Positions 48,394 to 55,850 of a stretch of DNA of 64,000 nucleotides are shown piece by piece. This DNA is from Bifidobacterium rousetti. Its GTDB lineage: Bacteria; Actinomycetota; Actinomycetes; Actinomycetales; Bifidobacteriaceae. Within the stretch, counting starts at the first letter, position 1, and each line of letters begins with the position of its first letter. Location: positions 1 to 64,000 of the forward strand of contig NZ_PEBH01000001.1 of assembly GCF_008698235.1 (NCBI RefSeq), given 5' to 3'. The notes beneath the pieces are model-generated. The model was given only the letters and a program-made list of their open reading frames with translations, searched no databases and was not told the origin of the DNA. The position numbers were made by a program, and so were the translations under genes.

Positions 48394-48879
48394 TTACTTG
48401 TTATGGAGGAACTCGTCACGCAGCCAGTCGCCGGAGCCGCCGGATGGCGGCTGGGACGGCTGCTTGCCTTCTCCCGGCACATGCACGGCCGGGCGCGTCT
48501 TCTCTGCGATGTACTCGCCGATGGCCTTGGCGTTGGCCTGCATCTCCTCGAGCGTGGAGCCGAACACGAGCGAGGCCGGCAGCTTCGACTCCTCGGCGAC
48601 CTGAGCCCGCCAAGCGTTCGTCTGCTTCTCGGCCTTCAGCTGGTCGAGCTCCTTCTGGAGACGCGCGGTTCTGGCTTCGGCCTTCTGCGCCTCGCTCATC
48701 TGCGATTCCTTGAGCTGTTGCAGCTCGTCGGCGGCGGTCTTGTTGGCCTTCGCGCGCTTCTCCCACTCGCGCGAGTGGGCGAGCGTCTCCTCGTACTTGG
48801 CCTTCCAGTCGGGTTCGGGCTGCCGCGCTTCGCCGTTCGGCTCCTGCGCCTGCTGGTCTCCAGTCGTTTCCTCGGCCAT
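48394..48879 (-). CDS. Capsid scaffold protein
   Basis: 161 residues, very charged, with a long coiled coil (about 25-95, WEKRAKANKTAADELQQLKE) and a short C-terminal motif (DWLRDEFLHN) likely to touch the capsid protein. Typical of scaffold proteins located just before capsid genes. Confidence 0.83.
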   Translation of the reverse strand: MAEETTGDQQAQEPNGEARQPEPDWKAKYEETLAHSREWEKRAKANKTAADELQQLKESQMSEAQKAEARTARLQKELDQLKAEKQTNAWRAQVAEESKLPASLVFGSTLEEMQANAKAIGEYIAEKTRPAVHVPGEGKQPSQPPSGGSGDWLRDEFLHNK

Positions 48880-48913
48880 GGTTCCTCCTTGGGGTTAGGC
48901 CCATGCGGGCATG

Positions 48914-48940
48914 AAAAAAGCCACCCCGTGCGGGATGGCT
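48914..48940 (-). terminator. Terminator before the scaffold gene
   Basis: AGCCATCCCG / CGGGGTGGCT on the minus strand with a 2-base loop and one mismatch, then TTTTTT. It separates the head-maturation genes from scaffold and capsid, which implies a new promoter or antitermination. Confidence 0.75.
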
Positions 48941-49011
48941 GAAAAATCGAAGACGGACCGCCCCTATCGTGGTCTATGCGGGCATACCCGCAGAAAGGAG
49001 GCCAATCCGTA

Positions 49012-49197
49012 GTGACAAAGATCAAGCTCAACGCGAATGCGTTGAAGAAACTCGGCGAGCGGGCCGTGAAACAGTATGCCGCCGAGCATCGGCATGAATG
49101 CGCCTACTGCCATAAGCGCATGCAGCCACCGGCGAACCTGCCGCCAGACTCGCTGCCGGTCTGCGGTAAGTGCGCCAAGGCTCACGGCTTAGTCTGA
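49012..49197 (+). CDS. Small zinc-ribbon protein on the opposite strand
   Basis: 61 residues with Cys pairs CAYC (about 29-32) and CGKC (about 52-55) and a basic N-terminus. GTG 49012 is preceded by AAAGGAGG at a 10-base spacing. It runs against the late operon and overlaps the end of the next minus-strand gene by 9 bases. Hairpins stand on both sides. Function unknown; nucleic-acid binding is plausible. Confidence 0.65.
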   Translation: MTKIKLNANALKKLGERAVKQYAAEHRHECAYCHKRMQPPANLPPDSLPVCGKCAKAHGLV

Positions 49198-49335
49198 ATG
49201 CTCAGAGTCGGAGCGGTCGCCGTCATCGTATTTGTCGATGACGGCGACCATGTCCAGCAGCATACTTCGCATCACGCTCAGATCCGGTACGACCTTCACC
49301 GAGACGTTGGCGGTCTCTGCATGCTCGTCTATCAT
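49189..49335 (-). CDS. Small acidic phage protein
   Basis: 48 residues, MIDEHAETANVSVKVVPDLS then a helix (VMRSMLLDMVAVIDKYDDG) and an acidic end. AAGGAG precedes the ATG at 49335. No family recognised. Confidence 0.55.
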   Translation of the reverse strand: MIDEHAETANVSVKVVPDLSVMRSMLLDMVAVIDKYDDGDRSDSEHSD

Positions 49336-49356
49336 GGTGTGCTCCTTATACGAGAA

Positions 49357-49376
49357 AAGCCACCGAAAGGTGGCTT
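49357..49376 (-). terminator. AGCCACC hairpin
   Basis: Perfect AAGCCACC-GAAA-GGTGGCTT, followed by TT on the minus strand. It stands between two small genes downstream of the MuF gene. Confidence 0.65.
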
Positions 49377-49393
49377 CGTGAAAGATGTTTTGG

Positions 49394-49690
49394 CTATTGG
49401 GCTGCGGCCGCTTCCTTGGCAAGCGCGGAGAACACACGCCGCGCCTCGTCGTCGGACAGCGCTTCGGGTTTGTGCCGGATGCAGTATTCGGCCACCTCGT
49501 TGCTGTTGATCAGACCGCCGTAACCTTCCTTCCTGCGAATGGCGACATGACGAAGAATCCGGTATCCGTCCTCATATGATTGCAGCATATCGACATCGAC
49601 GTGGGCGGGAATCTTCTGCGCTTCATCCCAAGGGAGTTCGTTCATCCAATCAGGACAAGGCTCACAGTACTCATAGAATTCATGCTTCAT
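49394..49690 (-). CDS. Small protein after the MuF-ART gene; candidate immunity protein
   Basis: 98 residues, acidic, with an N-terminal Tyr/Cys/Trp-rich patch (EFYEYCEPCPDWMNELPW) and a C-terminal helix pair. Its ATG overlaps the stop of the ADP-ribosyltransferase gene by 4 bases (ATGA), so the two are co-translated. Base composition is lower in GC than the head genes, as in the ART domain. No known family; an immunity role is inference from position. Confidence 0.6.
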   Translation of the reverse strand: MKHEFYEYCEPCPDWMNELPWDEAQKIPAHVDVDMLQSYEDGYRILRHVAIRRKEGYGGLINSNEVAEYCIRHKPEALSDDEARRVFSALAKEAAAAQ

Positions 49691-51156
49691 ATCTGTCTCA
49701 CCTCGATGATGGTTATCGGCCTGTCGTCCAATGATGCATCGATATCGGACGCTTTCCCGTTCGTGACACTGATGATCCGGTAACGATTCCGGCCCGAACT
49801 GAGGTATTCGTATTCCATCCTATTCTTTCCGAGCCCCTTGTCCACGGAGAGCATGTTCTTACCTCCATGGGGCATGATGATGACCACGGATGAATCAAGG
49901 GAGGTGCGAGGGGTGGCGAATGTCTCGATAGCGGTTTTTGCGCTTGATGACCATGATGATAGTGCGTGTTCGTTGAGCTCCTCGCCGGGAAAAGCGTTCA
50001 ATATTGTCTGCCAGTCATCAGAGTTCATGCTCAGTCCCCGGTAAAGGGTTTTCCCAGTCGAGTACCCTTTGACCGATTCCTCGAGAAGGTCTCCCTCCTC
50101 CCGGTAGCGGTCGATAAGACCTTCCCATGTACGGGGTGCTTCACCGTTCTGCACTTTGCGGATGTTGGTGTAATCGTTCCGGCTCCAGCCATTAAGCGAA
50201 TTCCAAGCATCTCCTTCAAATGGTTTGCTGGGCTGTTTTTCCTTGTAATCCGGTATGGGGCGCTCTGTCGGGATGATGCCGTCGCGTTCGACACGGTCGA
50301 CGAATTCGTCGGGGTGCAGGTGGCGCATGAGGTAGGTGATGGAGTTGGCGTTGTTCGGATCCTCCGGGCCGTACCACGATTTCCTGTGCTTCGGCTCGAG
50401 ATAGGGTTTGATCCTCAGCAGCCCGTCCATGAGCTTCTCGGGCACCGTATGATTCTCGAGCATGCGCCGTGCCTCGAGGTACCGCTTCTCGTACTCCTTG
50501 TCGTCGTACCCCGCAACTTTCGGGTTCTTCCTGTCCCAGCTGGGCACGGGCACGCAGTCGCAGTCATGGTGGTACTGGTTCATCGCTCCGGCGGCCTCGG
50601 CGCTCGAGTACACGAACCCTCGGCCGGCGAGCATCGCGCAGAACGCGCACGTCACGGCACCCTGCGGCACGCGGGCGAACCGCGGCTTACTGGGGTCCTT
50701 TTTGACGGCGCGCGTGATGGTCTCGCGGCCGCCGGCCTTGACCCACCGGTCCATGGCCGCGTGCAGGCCGCTCAGCATGAGGTCCGGATTCGCGGGCGTG
50801 TTCTCGTCCTTGTCCCAGAGGTTGCCGGCCAGACGGCGGACGGTCTTGCGCATCGGCACGTCGTCGGGGTCGTACGTGGAGTCGGCCGAGTACCCGTCGT
50901 CCTTGAACCATTTGGCGCGCATCCGGTCGTACCATTCGGCCGCGGCCACGCTCCCGAGGTTCCCGTACTTGCGGGCGATCGCGGGGACGAGGTCGAGCAG
51001 GGCGTTGCGGATCTCGGCCGGGTCGTCGTACATGTTGTAGACCGTGTTGAACACCTTGGTCAGCTCAGACTGCGCCTGGCGCACCGCCTCCAGTTGGGCT
51101 TTGGTCAGGTCGTCCACTTGGCTGCGGCTGGGTGTACGGCTGCTGCTGTCCGCCAT
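49687..51156 (-). CDS. MuF-type minor head protein with C-terminal ADP-ribosyltransferase domain
   Basis: 489 residues. Residues 1-240 are a phage MuF head-morphogenesis domain with the Cys/His cluster CAFCAMLAGRGF...YHHDCDC. From about residue 365 the protein is an R-S-E mono-ADP-ribosyltransferase: LYRGLS with R373, SSWSSS (403-405) and MEYEYL with E448 and E450. An ExE motif is usual in arginine-directed enzymes. Packaged in the head, it could be injected with DNA. GGAGG precedes ATG 51156, so it overlaps the portal gene by 92 bases. The ART half is lower in GC than the MuF half. Confidence 0.85.
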   Translation of the reverse strand: MADSSSRTPSRSQVDDLTKAQLEAVRQAQSELTKVFNTVYNMYDDPAEIRNALLDLVPAIARKYGNLGSVAAAEWYDRMRAKWFKDDGYSADSTYDPDDVPMRKTVRRLAGNLWDKDENTPANPDLMLSGLHAAMDRWVKAGGRETITRAVKKDPSKPRFARVPQGAVTCAFCAMLAGRGFVYSSAEAAGAMNQYHHDCDCVPVPSWDRKNPKVAGYDDKEYEKRYLEARRMLENHTVPEKLMDGLLRIKPYLEPKHRKSWYGPEDPNNANSITYLMRHLHPDEFVDRVERDGIIPTERPIPDYKEKQPSKPFEGDAWNSLNGWSRNDYTNIRKVQNGEAPRTWEGLIDRYREEGDLLEESVKGYSTGKTLYRGLSMNSDDWQTILNAFPGEELNEHALSSWSSSAKTAIETFATPRTSLDSSVVIIMPHGGKNMLSVDKGLGKNRMEYEYLSSGRNRYRIISVTNGKASDIDASLDDRPITIIEVRQI

Positions 51157-52621
51157 CGCCGCCTCCGTTCACCGCTGTGTTCGCCGGCTGGTTGACCGCG
51201 TTCGAGTTGACGAGCCTGTCGAGCACCGCCGCCGCGTTCTGCTTGTTCTTGTCCGACAGGAGCCGTGTGATCTGCGAGTCGGTGTAGCCGAGCATCTCGA
51301 GGATGACCGTCGAATTCGCCAGCCACGGGATCGCCTGCACCTGCTTCAATACGGCGTCTGCCATCGCGGCCTGACTCGGCCGCTCGGGGTTGCGCCAATT
51401 GACTTGAAGATTGCGCAGAGAGTCCTCGTCCACGCTCTCGCTGGCGATGCGGAGCATGTCCTTGGCGGCTCGTCGCAGTTGCGCGCCGAACGCCTCGCAT
51501 GTGTTCCTCGCCTCGATGGCGAGCTCCGTCTCGGCTGCGGCGATGGCCTCCGCGCTCGAGGGGCCGGAGTCGGTGAGCACTCCCAGCTGGGCCATGGGCA
51601 CGCCGGTCGCGCCGCTGAAACGGCCGGCGAGGGCGCGCAGCATGTCCGTGTGGGGTGCCATGGTCATCTGTTCGAACTGGCCGATGGTCGGCAGGTTGTC
51701 GTTCTCGTCGCGGTTGACGACCAGCATCTTCGAGACCGCGGCCTGCCAGCCGGTCAACGGTTTGCCGTCCTTGCCTACGGGAGGGTCCGCGCCGAGCAGA
51801 TAACGCTGCGGGCTTGAGTAGAATTCCGCGGACACCTCCATGCGCAGCATCGTGCGCACCGCCGTGTCCGTCAGGCTCATCACCTCGCGGCTGATACGGC
51901 TGCGGCCGAACGGACGTTCGAGATCCTGATGGTAGGGGAGCATGTACACGGGCACATGGTCGGTGATGCTCGTCGGGATAGGAGCGTCCGCCATGTATGT
52001 CATTTCGCCGGCCCGGCGGATGCGGATGGTGACGCCGGGCTCGTAGAGGAACAGTTCCACCGGGACGACGATCTGCAGTTGCGCGTACATGTCCCAGTCG
52101 ATGTCGGAGACCGTCAGCGCGGCGGTGAGGCCTCTACGGCGTGCGTCCCAAATGCCGGTGGCGTACAGGGCGCTGCGGAACGAGACGGCGACCGGCGAAT
52201 CGATGTGGTCCTCCGGTTCCGCGGAACGGACCGCGAGGAACGAGCAGCAGTGGGTGAGCCCGCTACGTATGGCCTGCGGCAGCGTCACGTTGAAGTCGTT
52301 CGCGTCGAGGATCTCGTCCAGTCCGAGCGGGTTGCGGTCGTCGCCGGTGGTGACGAACCCGTCGAACCGCACGCGGTTGGCGAGCACGTCCACGGCCTTC
52401 TGCGGCCAGCCGACCACCTCGTCGATGCGCGTCATGCTGTCAGGCACCGCGATGTCGAGGTTCTTCAACCGGTTGCGACCATCGTAGTAGGTGGTGCGCA
52501 GCAGATTCCTCGTGAGCTTCGATGACCATTGACGGCACATGATCTGCATGTCGTTCCTGTATTCGTCTGGCAGGTTCGCCACGTTGACGTTGGCCAGATC
52601 GGGTACGAGCTGATGAGTCAT
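51065..52621 (-). CDS. Portal protein
   Basis: 518 residues; forms the dodecameric DNA channel at the capsid vertex. SPP1 gp6-like plan: VGWPQKAVDVLANRVRFDGFV, LPYHQDLERPFGRSRIS, and the helical wing QLGVLTDSGPSSAEAIAAAETEL. The C-terminal Gln/Pro/Gly tail overlaps the next gene. ATG 52621 overlaps the terminase stop (ATGA). Confidence 0.9.
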   Translation of the reverse strand: MTHQLVPDLANVNVANLPDEYRNDMQIMCRQWSSKLTRNLLRTTYYDGRNRLKNLDIAVPDSMTRIDEVVGWPQKAVDVLANRVRFDGFVTTGDDRNPLGLDEILDANDFNVTLPQAIRSGLTHCCSFLAVRSAEPEDHIDSPVAVSFRSALYATGIWDARRRGLTAALTVSDIDWDMYAQLQIVVPVELFLYEPGVTIRIRRAGEMTYMADAPIPTSITDHVPVYMLPYHQDLERPFGRSRISREVMSLTDTAVRTMLRMEVSAEFYSSPQRYLLGADPPVGKDGKPLTGWQAAVSKMLVVNRDENDNLPTIGQFEQMTMAPHTDMLRALAGRFSGATGVPMAQLGVLTDSGPSSAEAIAAAETELAIEARNTCEAFGAQLRRAAKDMLRIASESVDEDSLRNLQVNWRNPERPSQAAMADAVLKQVQAIPWLANSTVILEMLGYTDSQITRLLSDKNKQNAAAVLDRLVNSNAVNQPANTAVNGGGDGGQQQPYTQPQPSGRPDQSPTGGGAPGAV

Positions 52622-54057
52622 AGTGCCACCGCCTTCGCCCGTCTGCCGGGATGTCGTTTCGATGTGAACGCGCCGTGCAAGGCGAGGGTACATGCCTGCA
52701 ATGGGCTGATGTCCACGTCGCTGCCTTTCTTGTTCCACGCCTTCATGCCGTTCGGCCCGAGGTCACGCAACGTGGCCCCGTTGACGGCCATGCTCAGCTG
52801 GGGTTGCTCCTGTGCGTTGAAATGCTGCAATGTGCCGGCCTGAACCATGTCCAATACGCGGCCGGTGGCCGCGCCGAGATCGCGCGTCTGCGTGACCGTG
52901 ACCCTGACGTGCCGTTTCATCAGCTCGTCCACGAGGCTCATGGCGGGCGACTGCGCGTCGATCACGACCGCGCACGTCCTGGGCCAGCGCTCCTCGAGCC
53001 AGTCGACCGCCCACATGACGCCATCCTTCGCGGTGTCCCGGTACTCCTGCAATGTGATGAACGCGGTGTCGTCCTCGTGCTTGACGGCCATGCCGACCGC
53101 CAGCGACCGCCGGTCCGGCGGCATGTCCAACCCGAACGCCAGCCGGCCGTCCAAGTCGGGGTCCTCGACCACGCCCCGCTCCCATAAATCCGGATCGATC
53201 GCGTGCGAGGTGACGGATTCGTCCCAGATGCCGAGCCCCTCGCGACGGAAGTTGTCCGGATCTCCGAGCATCTTGCGCATCCTGAGAATCGCGGTCTCGC
53301 TGGTGCGTTTCGGGTATGAGGGGTTCGCCTTCGCCCACTGCTCCCGGTCGTCCGGGTCCGCGTCGCGGTCGGCGGAGAACTCGATGTACAGCATGCCGTC
53401 GGTGTGGGCGAGCCCCGCGGCCCGCTTTTCCGCGAACGTGTCCGACGGATCGCCCGGCTGCGGGGGAGTGCCCATGAACACGATCAGCGGGTCCGGACTC
53501 ACGTTGGTGGCGGGGATCATGTCGTTCAACGCCTTGACGGTGAGGATCTGAGCCTCGTCGAACACCTCCATGTCGACCGCGTCGAAACCACGGCCGAACC
53601 CTTGTTCGCGGGCGCCGAACATGATGCGAGACCCGTTGCGGAACGCGATCTCCTGCTGGCCGTTCGCACGGCGGATGTGATCCACGTAGCGGGCCATGAG
53701 CTTGTTCTGAGCGAACCCGCACATCGTCTGAAACGTTTCATCCGAGGTTCTGGTGCGGTGCGCGGTCCACAGGATCTTCAAGCCGGAGCGGCCGGCGCAC
53801 AGGATGAACACCGCCGACCCGATCGTGAACGTCTTGCCGACCTGCCGGCAGATGCTGATGACAGCGCCGCCTTCGCCGCACGCATACCTCCCGTCCTCGC
53901 GTCGGCCGAACAGCAGGTAGAGCATGCCCTGCTGCCACAGGTCATAGTGGATGCCCATACGGGCCGCGGCGCGTTCGATTCGAGGGAAGTCACTGGAGAC
54001 AACGCCGGACGGCCGGGAGAGCACATGGGCCAGTTCAGACAATCGACGCTCCTGCAT
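52618..54057 (-). CDS. Terminase large subunit
   Basis: 479 residues; packaging motor and nuclease. Walker-A-like SICRQVGKT near residue 70, Walker B MEVFDEAQ near 170, a coupling motif VFMGTP near 195, and nuclease-domain Asp residues at FGLDMPPDRR and VVIDAQS. It overlaps the small subunit by 23 bases. Confidence 0.93.
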   Translation of the reverse strand: MQERRLSELAHVLSRPSGVVSSDFPRIERAAARMGIHYDLWQQGMLYLLFGRREDGRYACGEGGAVISICRQVGKTFTIGSAVFILCAGRSGLKILWTAHRTRTSDETFQTMCGFAQNKLMARYVDHIRRANGQQEIAFRNGSRIMFGAREQGFGRGFDAVDMEVFDEAQILTVKALNDMIPATNVSPDPLIVFMGTPPQPGDPSDTFAEKRAAGLAHTDGMLYIEFSADRDADPDDREQWAKANPSYPKRTSETAILRMRKMLGDPDNFRREGLGIWDESVTSHAIDPDLWERGVVEDPDLDGRLAFGLDMPPDRRSLAVGMAVKHEDDTAFITLQEYRDTAKDGVMWAVDWLEERWPRTCAVVIDAQSPAMSLVDELMKRHVRVTVTQTRDLGAATGRVLDMVQAGTLQHFNAQEQPQLSMAVNGATLRDLGPNGMKAWNKKGSDVDISPLQACTLALHGAFTSKRHPGRRAKAVAL

Positions 54058-54454
54058 CCGCGCTCACCCCCATGGTCTCGTCGTCCGCAGCGAACAGGTC
54101 GTTACCGCCGGACTGGGACTCCAGTTCGCGGCATACGGCGATGTACTGACGCGACAGTGCCGGCAGATCGCTCGCTCTGGTGCCCGGATCGTCCATCGCC
54201 TTGCGGAGCACGTCGCGCGTGTGGCGCAGCACGTCCTCCATGCTGTCGTCCATCATGCGCTCGAACTCGCGGCCGGTGAGAACGGAAGTCTTTGGCTTCG
54301 CCGGCGCCGTGTCACGCTTTTCCTCCACTTCGCCGCCGGCCCTTCGGCGTTTGCGGTATGCCTTCGCACGGCACGCCCCGGAGCAGTATTTGCTAGGGCT
54401 GCCGTGGTTGGACGGGGCGAATTCCCTGCCGCATTCGAGGCACTTCATAGGCAT
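54035..54454 (-). CDS. Terminase small subunit
   Basis: 139 residues. An N-terminal zinc finger CLECGREF...YCSGACRAKAYRKRRR precedes a helical region (GREFERMMDDSMEDVLRHTRDVLRKAMDD, PALSRQYIAVCRELE) typical of the oligomerising part of small terminases. It should recognise the packaging site in the adjoining 54455-54588 stretch. Confidence 0.75.
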   Translation of the reverse strand: MPMKCLECGREFAPSNHGSPSKYCSGACRAKAYRKRRRAGGEVEEKRDTAPAKPKTSVLTGREFERMMDDSMEDVLRHTRDVLRKAMDDPGTRASDLPALSRQYIAVCRELESQSGGNDLFAADDETMGVSADAGASIV

Positions 54455-54588
54455 TCGTTCCTTCCGTCACGCTTACCGCGTCACGCTTGACCATTTCCCG
54501 GGGAGATATCGGCCCTATGCCGGTGGGGTGGGCCGAAAAACCTTTCGACCCCCAACCCCCCATATGGTCGTATGGTGAGATGTTTTGT
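54455..54588. other. Candidate cos/packaging region
   Basis: No gene in these 134 bases between HNH nuclease and terminase. It holds a 14-base-spaced direct repeat CGTCACGCTT (54466-54475, 54480-54489) and a C-rich run (CCCCCAACCCCCCAT). HNH-terminase pairs normally flank the cohesive-end site, so cos is likely in or near here. Confidence 0.4.
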
Positions 54589-54939
54589 TCATATGTTGAG
54601 GCGTCGGAATGGGATGGCGGTTGGTTTGGTTTGTGTGCCGGGTCCTTGGCCGTTGAGGATGCGTTGGACTTCGGTTTGGGCCCATTCGAGGGTTTTGTCG
54701 CTTTTGATCTCGTTGCACCATTTGTGGGCGAGGGCGAGGTTGGTCCATTCGTATGGGTTGCCGCCTTTGGCGACGGGGATGATTTCGTCGGTGACGGCGC
54801 ACCATGGGTTGGGCCATTTGATGGTCTTGTCGACTGGGCGGCCGCAGATGACGCATGTGTCGTAGGCGGCTTTGACTCGGGCGGTGAGCTGGTTGCGTCG
54901 CCATCCGTTGGTTTTGCGCGGGTTGGGTTTGGTTCGCAT
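54589..54939 (-). CDS. HNH endonuclease next to terminase
   Basis: 116 residues with a zinc knuckle CVICG, then DEIIPVAKGG, NLALAHKWCNEIK: the HNH core. Such phage HNH proteins help terminase make cohesive ends. Start 54939 is the first Met after the tRNA-like element. Confidence 0.86.
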   Translation of the reverse strand: MRTKPNPRKTNGWRRNQLTARVKAAYDTCVICGRPVDKTIKWPNPWCAVTDEIIPVAKGGNPYEWTNLALAHKWCNEIKSDKTLEWAQTEVQRILNGQGPGTQTKPTAIPFRRLNI

Positions 54940-54963
54940 GGGTTTGAGTCCTGGTATGCGAAG

Positions 54964-54984
54964 GCCCCGGTGGTTGGCCGGGGC
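54964..54984 (-). terminator. Terminator after the tRNA-like element
   Basis: GCCCCGG / CCGGGGC stem with a 7-base loop, followed by CTT on the minus strand. Confidence 0.6.
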
Positions 54985-54993
54985 TGTGTTTGT

Positions 54994-55095
54994 TGGTGGC
55001 TTGGGCGGGATTCGAATCCGCGGTGAAGTGGCGATTGGTTTGCTTCACACGACGTCTCCCGACGTCGTCCTTTAGGCCTCTCGGGCACGCAAGCC
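54994..55095 (-). tRNA. tRNA-like element (serine-type arms, abnormal anticodon arm)
   Basis: The minus strand has a GGCTTG/CAAGCC acceptor stem, a serine-type D region (GTGCCCGAGAGGCCTAAAGG), a long variable-arm-like hairpin GTGAAG/CTTCAC, a T loop TTCGAAT, a discriminator A and encoded CCA. The place of the anticodon arm is instead an 8-bp stem ACGACGTC/GACGTCGT closed by GGGA, so no 7-base anticodon loop forms. The T stem has one A-C mismatch. It may be a decayed tRNA or a tRNA mimic. Confidence 0.5.
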
Positions 55096-55110
55096 TTGAT
55101 GGGTATGCGA

Positions 55111-55142
55111 GAGGCCTTGGGGTTGTTGTTCTCCAAGGCCTC
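55111..55142. terminator. Hairpin between tRNA-like element and hicA
   Basis: GAGGCCTTGG / CCAAGGCCTC with a 12-base loop. Its left arm also pairs with AGGCCTCTCG (55074-55083) inside the tRNA-like element, so two alternative folds exist. Confidence 0.5.
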
Positions 55143-55263
55143 ACACTGATCCTGATACGGAGTATACCACGGGGTGGATTCAATCTACTGCCGCTTGGAA
55201 GTTGCTTTGTCGCTTGGGTGTTCCCGGGTTGCCTATATGCACTATTATTGGTATCATGTTGGT

Positions 55264-55512
55264 ATGCCCAGCATCGAGAAGATCATCGCCGCCATGCGCA
55301 ACAACCCCAAGGCCGTCCGCTTCGACGACGTGTCCAAGGTGTGCGAGCACTACTTCGGCGTCCCACGCAACAACGGCACGTCGCACCACGTGTACCGCAC
55401 GCCGTGGCAGGGCGAGCCCTACGTGAACATCCAGCGCGGGCACGACGGCAACGCCAAGGCGTATCAGGTCCGGCAGATCCTCAGGGCCATCGACAAGAAG
55501 GAGGGCAAGTGA
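55264..55512 (+). CDS. hicA: HicA-type toxin (mRNA interferase)
   Basis: 82 residues with the double-stranded-RNA-binding-like HicA plan: a DVSKVCEHYFG helix, then NNGTSHHVYRTPW with the catalytic His and VNIQRGHDGNAKAYQVRQIL. It cuts mRNA when not bound by HicB. On the plus strand, against the phage operon. ATG 55264 is chosen by homology; a TATTAT stretch about 20 bases upstream may be its -10. Overlaps hicB by 1 base of its stop. Confidence 0.85.
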   Translation: MPSIEKIIAAMRNNPKAVRFDDVSKVCEHYFGVPRNNGTSHHVYRTPWQGEPYVNIQRGHDGNAKAYQVRQILRAIDKKEGK

Positions 55513-55850
55513 TGGACTCGAACACCATGATCAACCACTACGCATACCGGGTGCAGTGGTCCAACGAGGACGGGGAGTACGTGGGCACATGCGCCGAATT
55601 CCCCGGCCTGAGCTGGCTGGACGAATCCCCGGCACAGACGCTCGCCGGCGTCCAGCAGGTCGTGCGCGAGGCCGTGGCCGATATGGAGCGCAATGGCGAA
55701 ACCGTTCCGGAGCCGTTGTCCGACCGCACGTTTTCCGGCCGCTTCATGGTCCGCATCCCGCCCGAGGACCATCGAAAGCTCGCGTTGGAGGCGGCCGAGC
55801 AGGGCATCAGCCTCAACCGCCTCGCCACGCACAAGCTCACCGCCGTCTGA
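55512..55850 (+). CDS. hicB: HicB-type antitoxin
   Basis: 112 residues. N-terminal HicB domain (YRVQWSNEDGEYVGTCAEFPGLSW) of RNase H-like fold that binds HicA, and a C-terminal ribbon-helix-helix (FMVRIPPEDHRKLALEAAEQGISLNRLATHKL) that should bind the hicAB operator. Its ATG overlaps the hicA stop. Confidence 0.88.
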   Translation: MDSNTMINHYAYRVQWSNEDGEYVGTCAEFPGLSWLDESPAQTLAGVQQVVREAVADMERNGETVPEPLSDRTFSGRFMVRIPPEDHRKLALEAAEQGISLNRLATHKLTAV

